From DASRIA01 sp963768885 (GTDB lineage Bacteria; Actinomycetota; Thermoleophilia; Solirubrobacterales; JBBDJG01): a stretch of 64,000 nucleotides of DNA. A model generated the notes under the pieces. It had not been told where the DNA came from, did no database searches, and saw only the letters and a program-made list of their open reading frames with translations. Position 1 is the stretch's first letter; each line of letters opens with the position of its first letter. The translations under genes and the position numbers were made by a program. The stretch covers positions 248,001 through 312,000 of the forward strand of contig CAVYJN010000014.1 in NCBI GenBank assembly GCA_963768885.1, in the 5' to 3' direction. Below, one piece after another: positions 29,784 to 37,942 of the stretch.

Positions 29784-31377
29784 GTCACACACAAGCGCAC
29801 TGCAGGCTCCCGCGGCCGGCGATCTGCGCATCGAGCGGGCGCTGCTGACCGTCTTCGACAAGCGCGGGGTCGTGGACTTCGCGCGCCAGCTCGTGGAGCT
29901 CGGGGTCGAGATCATCTCGACGGGCGGCACGGCGGCGGAACTCGCCGAGCACGGCATCGCCACGCGCGCGATCGAGGACTACACGGGCTTCCCGGAGATC
30001 CTTGACGGGCGCGTGAAGACCCTGCACCCGTCCATCTTCGCGGGCCTGCTGGCCGTGCGCTCGCGCGAGGAGCACCGGCTCACGCTCGCCGAGCACGGCA
30101 TCGCGCCGATCGACCTCGTCGTCGTGAACCTCTATCCCTTCGAGCGCACCGCCGCTCGCCGCGGCGTGCCCGACGAGGAGGTCATCGAGCACATCGACAT
30201 CGGCGGGCCCACGCTGATCCGGGCCGCCGCCAAGAACCATGCCCACGTCGGCGTGGTCGTGCGCCCGGAGAGCTACGACGCGGTGATCGAGGAGCTGTCG
30301 GAGACCGGCGGATCGATCTCCGCCCAGACGCGGGAGTCGCTCGCGACCGAGGCCTTCGGGGCGACCGCCCGCTACGACGCCGCGATCTCGCGCTGGTTCG
30401 CCGAGCGCGAGGACGACTTCCCGAGCCAGTACGTCACGGCGTTCGAGAAGGTCATGGACCTCTCCTACGGCGAGAACCCGCACCAGCGTGCGGCGTACTA
30501 CGAGCAGGTCGGCATGCGCACGCACCTGCTGGCGCGGACCGTGAAGGTCCACGGCAAGGAGCTGTCGTTCAACAACCTGCTCGACCTCGACTCGGGCCGC
30601 CGTCTCGCGAACGAGTTCGAGCTGCCCGCGGCCGCGATCATCAAGCACAACAACCCGTGCGGATGCGCGGTCGGGGAGTCGCTGGCCGAGGCCTACGAGC
30701 GCGCGCTCGCCTGCGACCCGCAGAGCGCCTACGGCGGGGTCGTGGTGCTCAACCGCGAGATCGACGCCGAGCTCGCGCGGCGCCTGTCTGAGAACTTCAT
30801 CGAGCTGCTGTTCGCGCCCGGCTACTCGCACGAGGCGCTCGAGATCCTGCGCGGCAAGCCGAACGTCCGCATCATCGAGGACTCCGAGCGGCGGAAGGGC
30901 ATGCCCGGCGAGCGCGACCTGCGCAAGGTGATGGGCGGCGTGATGCTCCAGGACCGCGACTCCGACTTCCAGGAGCGCACGGACATGGAGGTCGTGACGG
31001 AGCGTAAGCCGACCGAAGAGGAATGGGGCGCGCTGCTCTTCTCGTGGAAGGTCGTCCGTCACGTGCGCTCGAACGCGATCGTGATCGTCCGGGACCTCGG
31101 CACGGTCGGCATCGGCGCGGGGCAGATGAGCCGCGTCGACGCAGTGCGCTTCGCGATCGAGAAGGCACAGGAGACGCAGCCCGACAAGCTTGCCGGATCG
31201 TCGCTCGCATCGGACGCGTTCTTCCCGTTCGCGGACGGCCCCGAGGCCGCGATCGAGGCCGGGGTCCGGTCGATCATCCAGCCGGGCGGGTCCAAGCGCG
31301 ACAACGAGGTGATCGCCGCGTGCGACGCCGCGGGGGTCGCGATGGTCTTCACGGGCCGCCGGCACTTCCGGCACTAG
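29776..31377 (+). CDS. purH: Bifunctional AICAR formyltransferase / IMP cyclohydrolase PurH
   Basis: Last two steps to IMP. The 533-residue protein has the cyclohydrolase (MGS-like) domain first (LLTVFDKRGVVDFARQL, STGGTAAEL, GRVKTLHP) and the transformylase domain second, with KHNNPCGCAVG (catalytic Lys-His) near residue 290, KVVRHVRSNAIV near 425 and SDAFFPFADGPE. It closes the second purine run. The next gene, tRNA-Lys, begins 41 bp downstream. Complete, without frameshift. Confidence 0.96.
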   Translation: MAESHTSALQAPAAGDLRIERALLTVFDKRGVVDFARQLVELGVEIISTGGTAAELAEHGIATRAIEDYTGFPEILDGRVKTLHPSIFAGLLAVRSREEHRLTLAEHGIAPIDLVVVNLYPFERTAARRGVPDEEVIEHIDIGGPTLIRAAAKNHAHVGVVVRPESYDAVIEELSETGGSISAQTRESLATEAFGATARYDAAISRWFAEREDDFPSQYVTAFEKVMDLSYGENPHQRAAYYEQVGMRTHLLARTVKVHGKELSFNNLLDLDSGRRLANEFELPAAAIIKHNNPCGCAVGESLAEAYERALACDPQSAYGGVVVLNREIDAELARRLSENFIELLFAPGYSHEALEILRGKPNVRIIEDSERRKGMPGERDLRKVMGGVMLQDRDSDFQERTDMEVVTERKPTEEEWGALLFSWKVVRHVRSNAIVIVRDLGTVGIGAGQMSRVDAVRFAIEKAQETQPDKLAGSSLASDAFFPFADGPEAAIEAGVRSIIQPGGSKRDNEVIAACDAAGVAMVFTGRRHFRH

Positions 31378-31418
31378 AGCGACCGCAGGAATTCTGCGCC
31401 CGGTACCGTTTCGGCGGC

Positions 31419-31490
31419 GGGCCCGTAGCTCAGCGGCAGAGCTCCGGACTTTTAATCCGGGAGTCCTTGGTTCGAATCCAAGCGGGCCCA
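31419..31490 (+). tRNA. tRNA-Lys (anticodon TTT)
   Basis: A 72-nt cloverleaf: acceptor GGGCCCG pairs with CGGGCCC, discriminator A. The anticodon stem is CCGGA/TCCGG with loop CTTTTAA, the T arm TTGG-TTCGAAT-CCAA. No CCA is encoded. Its 3' 42 bases recur exactly at 33451-33492, which marks it as a likely integration site. Confidence 0.95.
31449..31490 (+). repeat. Direct repeat, proximal copy (within tRNA-Lys)
   Basis: 42 bp from CTTTTAATCC to GGGCCCA, identical to 33451-33492 and in the same orientation. It is the candidate attachment core. Confidence 0.9.
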
Positions 31491-32029
31491 TGATGGGCGG
31501 GAACCCCGCTGCAACGCGGAGTTCCTGCCTCTGGAGATACGACATCGTCCTGCGCGGATGATGTGGGGCGACGTTTGGGGGATAGGAGGGAAAGCCGGAA
31601 AAAACCGAACACCTGGGTGTGCCGGTCGGGTTTACCGGCGGGCGCGTGCCTCCCGCCGCCTGGCCGCATCGCGGCCGACGCGGATCGGGCCGAACAGGGC
31701 TTGGCGGAATGAGCGGATCGGCAAGCCGCTGGACTCGACCGCCCGTGCCCCGGCCGCCGGGCGGGATGCGTGGCCTGATGGGTCCGCCAAGCGATCCTTG
31801 ACACGCTTCTCCAGACTCGGTTAGCGTCGCAAGCGCACGGTCGCACAGGGCAGGACCAGGGCAGGCCCGTGAAGCGTCGCGGGGGCCCCAATTGGAGCCG
31901 GATTCACGCCTAGGTAGGTTCAGCGCCCCTCCCGTGGCAGGGCGGATCACCCGAAGCATGTCGCGCGCGGGTGCTGCCTGGCGCTTTGGCTTCGCCAAAC
32001 CACCGTCCCCCAAACCAAGGAGGACCCAC
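31491..32029 (+). other. Non-coding stretch of the Lys mini-island with a promoter
   Basis: No convincing gene in 539 bp; the open frames here have atypical composition and include read-through of the tRNA. TTGACA at 31798-31803 and TAGCGT at 31822-31827 (18-bp spacer) form a good promoter for the hydrolase, giving a leader of about 200 nt. The leader contains the hairpin TTTGG-CTTCG-CCAAA (31985-31999). The first 250 bp may be remnant element sequence. Confidence 0.5.
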
Positions 32030-33241
32030 ATGGCTGTCAAGACTGAAAAGTCAGCGGACGCCACAGCGATCCGGCCCTTCCACGTCGAGATTCCCGAGGA
32101 GCGAATCGACGACATGCGCCGGCGCATCGAGACGACGCGCTGGCCCACCAAGGAGCTCGTCGCAGATCGGTCGCAGGGCGTGCAGTTGGCGACGCTGCAG
32201 GAGCTCGCGCGCTACTGGGCAACCGACTACGACTGGCGCAAGGCCGAGGCGAAGCTCAACGCGCTTCCACAGTTCACGACCGAGATCGACGGCGTGGACA
32301 TCCACTTCATCCACGTGGAGTCGCGTCACGAGAACGCGTTGCCGCTGATCATGACGCACGGTTGGCCCGGCTCGGTCATCGAGCTGCTCGAGACCATCGG
32401 CCCGCTCACCGACCCGACCGCTCACGGTGGCACCCCCGAGGACGCATTCCACCTCGTGCTGCCTTCCCTGCCCGGCTACGGCTTCTCCAGTGAGCCGGCC
32501 GAGCTCGGCTGGGACGCCGGCCGCACCGCACGCGCGTGGGCGGAGCTGATGCACCGCCTCGGCTACACCCGCTACGTCGCCCAGGGCGGCGACGTGGGTG
32601 CCCTCGTCACGGACACAATGGGTCGCCAGTCGGCCGAGGGTTTGGTCGGCATCCACCTGAACCTGCTCACGGCGGTGCTCGCAGTCGGCGATCAACTGCC
32701 CAAGGAATCCGAACAGGAACGCGCAGCGGCCGAGGCGTTCGCGACGTTCAGGGAAAGCGGCTTCGGCTACTTCCTCGAGATGGCAACGCGGCCGCAGACG
32801 ATCGGCTACGCGACGCTCGATTCACCCGTCGCCCTGGCGGCCTGGCTGCTCGATCACGACACGGACAGCTACTACAAGATCTCGCGCGCGTTCGTCGACG
32901 GGGAGCCCGTGGGCAATCTCACCCGAGACAACATCGTCGACAACGTCACGCTGTACTGGCTGACCGGCACCGGAGCGTCGGCGGCCCGGTCGTACTGGGA
33001 GGACGGACGAGCGCTGGCCGCAGCGCTTGCGAGCGGCCAGGCTCCTCCGGCGGTCCCCGTACCGGTCGGCTTCACCACGTTCCCCGGCGAGATCTGGGCT
33101 TCCCCGCGCAGTTGGGTCGAGACGGTCTACCCCGACCTCGCCTACTTCAACGAGGTCGACAAGGGCGGCCACTTCGCCGCCTGGGAGGAGCCGGAGCTCT
33201 TCTCCGCCGAGGTGCGGGCTGCATTCAGCTCACTGCGCTAA
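32030..33241 (+). CDS. Epoxide hydrolase, microsomal type (EHN domain)
   Basis: Alpha/beta hydrolase that opens epoxides to diols. In the 403-residue protein an N-terminal EHN lid region (IRPFHVEIPEERIDDMRRRIETTRWP) precedes the core with the oxyanion element HGWPGS near 110 and the nucleophile Asp in QGGDVG near 187. The catalytic His lies in KGGHFAAWEEPE near 380. AAGGAGG stands 8 bases before the ATG at 32030, unlike the leaderless neighbours. It is the only gene of the tRNA-Lys-flanked segment and so a probable acquired cargo gene. Substrate unknown. Confidence 0.88.
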   Translation: MAVKTEKSADATAIRPFHVEIPEERIDDMRRRIETTRWPTKELVADRSQGVQLATLQELARYWATDYDWRKAEAKLNALPQFTTEIDGVDIHFIHVESRHENALPLIMTHGWPGSVIELLETIGPLTDPTAHGGTPEDAFHLVLPSLPGYGFSSEPAELGWDAGRTARAWAELMHRLGYTRYVAQGGDVGALVTDTMGRQSAEGLVGIHLNLLTAVLAVGDQLPKESEQERAAAEAFATFRESGFGYFLEMATRPQTIGYATLDSPVALAAWLLDHDTDSYYKISRAFVDGEPVGNLTRDNIVDNVTLYWLTGTGASAARSYWEDGRALAAALASGQAPPAVPVPVGFTTFPGEIWASPRSWVETVYPDLAYFNEVDKGGHFAAWEEPELFSAEVRAAFSSLR

Positions 33242-33450
33242 CGACGCCATTGTGTTCGGCTCTTGCTAGGCGAGCGCTGAACCGGCGCTTCGACGCTACT
33301 CAACGTTGTGTTGTTTGGCGGGGATAGCGCCGCGAAGCTAGGTGCGCGCGACACGGGATCGATGTTCCCATCTGTACTGCAGTGCTTCCTGAGCGGGCTG
33401 GGCAGGCAAGCGCTTCAAAGTCCAGGTGATCCAGAGGTAGCCGGCTCGTT

Positions 33451-33492
33451 CTTTTAATCCGGGAGTCCTTGGTTCGAATCCAAGCGGGCCCA
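33451..33492 (+). repeat. Direct repeat, distal copy of the tRNA-Lys 3' half
   Basis: Exact 42-bp match to 31449-31490. The upstream bases do not match the 5' half of the tRNA, so this is not a functional tRNA gene. Confidence 0.9.
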
Positions 33493-33523
33493 CTCGGGCA
33501 GGACCCTGGGGCGAGATGCCCCA

Positions 33524-34954
33524 CTAGCGCAAAGAGACGCGCTCGACCGAGCGCACGCGATCGCGTCCATCGATCTTCGCTCGGTCACGGCCCCTGCCCC
33601 CGGCCACCAAGTCCGGGCGCCTCCTGTCACGGGAGTCGATCGAGTCATTGCCGCGATCCCCGTGGAGCCGATCTCTTCCTCGGCCCCCGACCACGCGATC
33701 ACGGCCACCCTGGCCGTGGACCAGGTCGTTGCCGGAGCTGCCATACAGGCGGTCGTCGCCGCGACCGCCGTAGAGGCGATCCCTGCCCGCGCCGCCGCGC
33801 ACAACGTCGTTGCCGTCGCGCGCTCGAATCGTGTCGTTGCCGCCCAGGCCGCAGATGAAGTCCTTCCCCGGTGTCCCGACCAGACGGTCGTTGCGGGCGG
33901 TTCCCCGAATCGTGCAACGAGTCCGGACGAGCCCCTTCGCCGGAGGCCGGGGCTCCCCGAACCCGGGTGTTCGGCCGTGACAGGAGCCGCCGCCCGAGTC
34001 GGTGAACGTCTTGCCGGCCTCGGGGAGGAACCGCCACTCGTAGCTTGCCGGATGAAGAGTCAAGGTGAGGACGCCGAAGGTGTGGTTCTGGCGAACCTCG
34101 CTGTTGGCCTTCACGCTGCTCCAGCTCGTGAAGAAGGCGCCGCCCGTGCCGACGACGAATTGGCGGATGCCCGCCGGATCGAGGTTTCCGCTCGGGCCTT
34201 GTGGAGCGAAGCGCTCGTAATCGTGGGCGTCGCCGTTGAGGACCACGTCTGCCCCCGCCTCGTAGAGCGCCCCCCACAAGGCCTGCGTCTCGGGGTGGTT
34301 GCCACGAAACCCGGAGTTGAAGCGCGGACTGTGCCAATACGCAAGCGTGCAGGAGCTCCGATGGGAGGCGAGATCGGATCGTAACGCGCTCTCCTGCGGC
34401 GACCCGGCGGCGCAGCCGTTCGCGGCTGCTCCCCTGGCGATGCGCTCGCACTCCGAGTTCAGCGCGATCATGTGCCAGCTACCGATGTCGAAGCTGTAGT
34501 AGCCCTTGTCGCGCTCGCCGGCGGGGCCGCTTTGATTCCCCGGGCCGTTGAAGTAGTCGAAATACCCACGTGCACCTGCGGTCGCGTACTCGTGGTTGCC
34601 GATTGCTGGATGAATGATCGGCTTGAAGCGCCCCCAGGTGGGATCGAAGGAGGCATTGAAGTCCGACAGCGAGCCGGCGTGATACTGGTTGTCGCCCACC
34701 GTGAGCACTGCGGTCGGTGCCGCTTGCAAGAGCAGGTCGGAGGTGTATCGCTGTCGACAACGGTCCGCGGTTCCGAGCCCGCCGTTGAAGAACTCGCTGG
34801 ACGTATCGCAGGCGATGTCTGCGGCTGCCGCGATCAGAGGGTCCGCCCGTGCCCGGTCTGGCAGGACGCAGAGGCAAACTGCAGCGCTTACAAGGGAGGG
34901 GAGCAGCGAGGCGCTCGCGAGCCTGATGCTCCTTCTCCGCCCTTCCGTGGGCAT
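33524..34954 (-). CDS. Secreted metallophosphoesterase with C-terminal RTX-like repeats
   Basis: A 476-residue exported protein: signal peptide (residues 1-38), then a calcineurin-like phosphoesterase with metal motifs GDNQYH near 95, GNHEY near 120 and NGDAHDYE near 245, as in purple-acid-type alkaline phosphatases. From about 345 a chain of Gly/Asp nonapeptide repeats (GGNDTI, GGAGRDRLYGG, GRGDDRLYG) forms an RTX-type calcium-binding roll. The N-terminal Met follows GGAAGG. It lies just beyond the distal tRNA-Lys repeat, pointing toward it. Probable role: release of phosphate outside the cell. Confidence 0.85.
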   Translation of the reverse strand: MPTEGRRRSIRLASASLLPSLVSAAVCLCVLPDRARADPLIAAAADIACDTSSEFFNGGLGTADRCRQRYTSDLLLQAAPTAVLTVGDNQYHAGSLSDFNASFDPTWGRFKPIIHPAIGNHEYATAGARGYFDYFNGPGNQSGPAGERDKGYYSFDIGSWHMIALNSECERIARGAAANGCAAGSPQESALRSDLASHRSSCTLAYWHSPRFNSGFRGNHPETQALWGALYEAGADVVLNGDAHDYERFAPQGPSGNLDPAGIRQFVVGTGGAFFTSWSSVKANSEVRQNHTFGVLTLTLHPASYEWRFLPEAGKTFTDSGGGSCHGRTPGFGEPRPPAKGLVRTRCTIRGTARNDRLVGTPGKDFICGLGGNDTIRARDGNDVVRGGAGRDRLYGGRGDDRLYGSSGNDLVHGQGGRDRVVGGRGRDRLHGDRGNDSIDSRDRRRPDLVAGGRGRDRAKIDGRDRVRSVERVSLR

Positions 34955-35132
34955 CTCGATTTCCTTCCCTGGAGGACGCAGTCCCGCACGGGGAGAGCGG
35001 GATGCTGCCAGTGACGAAGGTTACCGCGAGCAGCGCCAAACGGGCGCAACTGCCGGGGCAGCAAGCCATGAAGATCACCTGGTTGCGCGGGTACCACTGC
35101 CGCTGTATGGTCGAGGCCGTTCCGGGGAGAAC

Positions 35133-35303
35133 GTGAGATCACGGTCTGGAGCATGCATCTTCGCCCTCGCGGCACTGGCCGCGACCTTCGCGTTCGCCGC
35201 CCCCGCCCAAGCGGCCTTCCCCGGCAAGAACGGCAAGATCGCGTTCGTGAGCGCCCGGAACGGCGGGCCGTCCGACCTGGACCTGTTCACGATGAACCCT
35301 TGA
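35133..35303 (+). pseudogene. Truncated PD40/TolB-like secreted protein start
   Basis: A 56-residue frame from GTG 35133: a signal peptide followed by AFPGKNGKIAFVSARNGGPSDLDLFTMNP, which is the start of a TolB-like/PD40 beta-propeller protein. It ends at once in a stop where such proteins run for hundreds of residues. The remainder is not found downstream in any frame. Its stop overlaps the TTG of the next gene. Most likely a gene remnant whose signal peptide survives. Confidence 0.55.
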
Positions 35304-36070
35304 CCGCGAAGCCGAACAAGCGGTTCATCGTTTTCGCACTCGGCGCAGTGACGATCTTGGCGGTGTCCTTCGTATCGTCGGCCGCGGCGACCCACCCACG
35401 CCCGAAGGGCGCGACGCCGATCCGGGTGTCCCTGGTCCCGGCTTACGAGCAGTGCGCCGCGCCCAATCGCATGCACGGGCCGCCGCTCGCGTTCCCGTCA
35501 TGCAGCCCGCCGGCCCAGTCGACCAGCTTCCCGGGCCAGGCGTCCGGCTTCTTGACCGTCGGCACGCCGGACGCGAATGGTGCTCCCGCGAACTCCTACG
35601 GCTTTCTGAGGCTCCGCGTGATCGTCGGCGCGCCCGGACCTCCGGACGATTCGGACGTGATCACGACGACATCGATCTCGGATGTGCGCTGCAAGGCCGG
35701 CGCCACCCCGTGCGGTAACGCCAACTCCTACGACGGCCCTGACTACGTTGGCGAACTGCAGGGCGATGCGTCGCTCAGGATCACGGATCACTTCAACGCG
35801 GTCGACGCCGGCGGCGGGAGCGACCCGGCGACCGTCGTCGACGTACCGTTCCCGGTCAACCTGAGCTGCGCGAACACAGCCGACACCTCGACCGGTGCCG
35901 TCTGCAACCTCAGCGCGGCGACCTGCCTCGGGTGCTTCGGGGCGGTCAAGGACGGGGACCGCACGGTCGTCCAGGTCAGCCAGCTGCGGGTGTTCGACGG
36001 GGGCGCCGACGGCATCGTGGCGACCACCCCGAACACGCTCTTTGCCGTCCAGGGACTCTTCGTCCCGTAA
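35300..36070 (+). CDS. Secreted protein of unknown function
   Basis: Starting at TTG 35300 (overlapping the previous stop) it encodes about 256 residues: signal peptide FIVFALGAVTILAVSFVSSAAA, then a Cys-containing mature part (about eight Cys, in C-N-x4-C-x2-C-type groupings near 190-205) rich in Ala, Gly, Asp and Thr. Hallmarks are YEQCAAPNR, GPPLAFPSC and GSDPATVVDVPFPV. It resembles uncharacterised exported proteins of Solirubrobacter-type actinobacteria. No enzyme motif. Confidence 0.6.
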   Translation: MTAKPNKRFIVFALGAVTILAVSFVSSAAATHPRPKGATPIRVSLVPAYEQCAAPNRMHGPPLAFPSCSPPAQSTSFPGQASGFLTVGTPDANGAPANSYGFLRLRVIVGAPGPPDDSDVITTTSISDVRCKAGATPCGNANSYDGPDYVGELQGDASLRITDHFNAVDAGGGSDPATVVDVPFPVNLSCANTADTSTGAVCNLSAATCLGCFGAVKDGDRTVVQVSQLRVFDGGADGIVATTPNTLFAVQGLFVP

Positions 36071-36073
36071 CGG

Positions 36074-36316
36074 CTAGACGCGGTCGCGCGCCGGCCGCAG
36101 CCAGGGAATCGAGGCGCATACCCCGGTAGCCACCAGGGCGCCCAGCGCGACGCCGAGCGAAACGCCGACCGCGACCGGCACCATCACGTCCCCGAGTGCG
36201 GTCCACAAGTGCGGGCTGGGCGAATCCGTGGGGACGGCGAGCATCCCCTGCCAAAGGCCCAGCAGGCCACCGATGGCGCAACACAGCGATGCGAGCGACT
36301 TGCGGACGAGCGGCAT
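36074..36316 (-). CDS. Small membrane protein of unknown function
   Basis: An 80-residue protein with two hydrophobic segments (SLCCAIGGLLGLWQGMLAV and VMVPVAVGVSLGVALGALVATGVCA). It lies 56 bp after the TetR gene on the same strand and ends 3 bp from the convergent secreted-protein gene. It may be the target or partner of the TetR regulator; nothing in the sequence tells a function. Confidence 0.5.
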   Translation of the reverse strand: MPLVRKSLASLCCAIGGLLGLWQGMLAVPTDSPSPHLWTALGDVMVPVAVGVSLGVALGALVATGVCASIPWLRPARDRV

Positions 36317-36372
36317 GGCGGTTTCATCGGCGTATCCAACGATGCCTTGAGCAACAGGGCGCGCGCGTGCGG

Positions 36373-36963
36373 TCAGTCCGCGATGGCCGCGCGCACGGCC
36401 GACGCGATCCAGGCCCGCAGCGGCGTCGGCAGCGGTGAGCCCGCATCGAGGTGGCGGCGAACGGCGCCGTGGGGCACGTCCACGACGGCGAAGGTCGTCC
36501 GCTCGAGCGCGATCGGGCCGGCATTTCCGAACAAGCGCCGGGAGAGCTCGGCCAGGCGGTCGGCGACCGGTGCGTTCAGGTCTGCCAGGTCCTCGCGCGC
36601 GACGTGCGAGCCGGGGGCTTCGAACAGGTCCTCGCGTCTCATCGCCGCGAGCAGTCGCGCATCGCCGGGATGCTCTTTCGCGAAGTCGTACATGGAAGCG
36701 GCACCCCGAACGGCCGCCTCCGTGGGATCCGGCGCGGCGTCGATCGCCTCGATCACCGCGGCCTGACAACGGCGCACGGCGGCGATCCACATCTCGGCCA
36801 GCAGGCCCTCGAGAGATCCGAACCGGTGATAGATCGAACCGACCGACGCGCCGCTCGCCGCGGCGATCGCGTCGACCGTGAGGCCGCGCGCGCCTGACTC
36901 CAGCAGCTGGTCACGCGCCGCGTCGAGGATCGACTCGGTCGAGTGCACCTGCGGGCGCGGCAT
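36373..36963 (-). CDS. TetR-family transcriptional regulator
   Basis: A 196-residue repressor: the helix-turn-helix reads ILDAARDQLLESGARGLTVDAIAAASGASVGSIYHRFGSLEGLL (residues 10-55), followed by an all-helical ligand domain. The ATG at 36963 lies 2 bp after the stop of the NTF2-like gene, so they form an operon with the small membrane protein downstream. Ligand unknown. Confidence 0.88.
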   Translation of the reverse strand: MPRPQVHSTESILDAARDQLLESGARGLTVDAIAAASGASVGSIYHRFGSLEGLLAEMWIAAVRRCQAAVIEAIDAAPDPTEAAVRGAASMYDFAKEHPGDARLLAAMRREDLFEAPGSHVAREDLADLNAPVADRLAELSRRLFGNAGPIALERTTFAVVDVPHGAVRRHLDAGSPLPTPLRAWIASAVRAAIAD

Positions 36964-36965
36964 GC

Positions 36966-37367
36966 TCAGCCCTCGAGCTCGCGGAGCGCCTCGTCGCGCG
37001 AGACGTATAGCCGCATGCCCGAGATCTTCCCGTCCCGCAGGATGAGGACGTCCGCGATCTCCTCGTCGAGGTCGAACTGGCTGCCCCGGCCCCGCGAGCG
37101 CACGTGCAGGAGTGCCACCACCTTGTCGCCGGCTTCGCTCAACCGCTCCACGCGCGGCTCGTAGAGGTCCCACGACGCCAGCCAGCCCTCGAGCCAGTTG
37201 GCGACGCGCTCGCGCCCGCGAGGCGTGAGGGCGGAAATCATCTCCACGACGCCGGGCGCCTTGTACACCTCGACGTCGTCATGGCACAGCGCGAGGACGG
37301 CGCTCACGTCGCGTTGCGCGAGTGCCTCGTAGAACCGATCGATGAGTGCCGCTCGTTCGGTGTCCAT
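36966..37367 (-). CDS. SnoaL-like (NTF2 fold) protein
   Basis: A 133-residue one-domain protein: LIDRFYEALAQRDVSAVLALCHDDVEVY at the start, HVRSRGRGSQFDLDEEIADVLILRDGKISGMRLY near the end, the standard SnoaL-like pattern. It heads a tight minus-strand run with TetR (gap 2 bp). One of three NTF2-like proteins in the window; function unknown. Confidence 0.75.
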   Translation of the reverse strand: MDTERAALIDRFYEALAQRDVSAVLALCHDDVEVYKAPGVVEMISALTPRGRERVANWLEGWLASWDLYEPRVERLSEAGDKVVALLHVRSRGRGSQFDLDEEIADVLILRDGKISGMRLYVSRDEALRELEG

Positions 37368-37426
37368 AGCCCGCAGAGTGAGGGAATGCCCACCTTAACC
37401 GCCCCGCGGACGGAGCCGTGGGTCGA

Positions 37427-37942
37427 TCAGCCGGAATCGTCGAAGCTGCCGCCGCCTCCGCCCCCTGCGCCTGACTGCTTCGGCGCGGGCTTCGGAGCGG
37501 GCGCCGGAGCGGGCCTGGGTCGCGGCGCCGGCGCCGGCGTGGTGTTGACGACCCGGGTGGGCGCCGGAGAGGTGCGGCGCGGCGCGCTCACGACGGTCGG
37601 CCGCGACCGGCTCCTGGAGCGGGCACGGGCCAGCACGGCCGCGCGGCGCGCGGCGCGCCTGGCGCGAATGGTTTCGATCCGCCGGCGCTCGGCCAGGATG
37701 CGTGCGCGTTCCTTCGCTCTCTGTGCATCGGCCGCCTGCTTCGCCTCGACCGAGCGGACCGAGAGAGCGGGAGCCGTCCTGGCGGCCTCGCGCTTCACGA
37801 GCCGCACCTCGCCCGACGACGCGCGGCCGCCGGAAGCGGTGTTCAGGAGGAACACCACGCCGATGCCTCCCATCAGCGCGATCACGAGAATCGCGGTGTA
37901 CTCCCGCAGCGAGTACTGCCGGAAGAACTCTAGGACTGGCAC
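37427..37942 (-). CDS. Membrane-anchored basic, Pro/Ala-rich protein
   Basis: A 171-residue protein with one membrane helix at residues 15-35 (YTAILVIALMGGIGVVFLL), a long Arg/Ala helix likely to be a coiled coil (residues 60-115), then a Pro/Ala/Lys tail ending GGGGGGSFDDSG. Its start overlaps the end of the PKD protein gene by 13 nt, so synthesis is coupled. The layout suggests a wall-spanning or scaffold protein working with the surface protein; this is inference. Confidence 0.6.
   Translation of the reverse strand: MPVLEFFRQYSLREYTAILVIALMGGIGVVFLLNTASGGRASSGEVRLVKREAARTAPALSVRSVEAKQAADAQRAKERARILAERRRIETIRARRAARRAAVLARARSRSRSRPTVVSAPRRTSPAPTRVVNTTPAPAPRPRPAPAPAPKPAPKQSGAGGGGGGSFDDSG

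Larger units (their letters stand above)
31449..33492. mobile_element. tRNA-Lys-flanked mini-island (integrase-less), about 2.0 kb
   Basis: The segment between two exact 42-bp direct repeats: the 3' part of tRNA-Lys, starting in the anticodon loop (31449-31490), and a copy without the 5' half at 33451-33492. This is the footprint left by site-specific integration into a tRNA gene. Cargo: one epoxide hydrolase with its own promoter and a strong Shine-Dalgarno sequence. No integrase, excisionase or transposase is encoded. Base composition is visibly less GC-rich in parts than the neighbouring pur genes. Confidence 0.7.

Noticed and set aside
31558..31824. Plus-strand 88-residue frame in the Lys mini-island
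   Set aside because: Arg/Ala-rich, no ribosome site, no recognisable family; the stretch reads better as non-coding.
31430..31891. Minus-strand open frame ending PAWIRTKDSRIK
   Set aside because: This is the translation of the antisense of tRNA-Lys, a well-known spurious protein; a second copy arises at 33300-33524 from the distal repeat.
33300..33450. Integrase or transposase remnants near the distal tRNA-Lys repeat
   Set aside because: No frame on either strand shows recombinase motifs.
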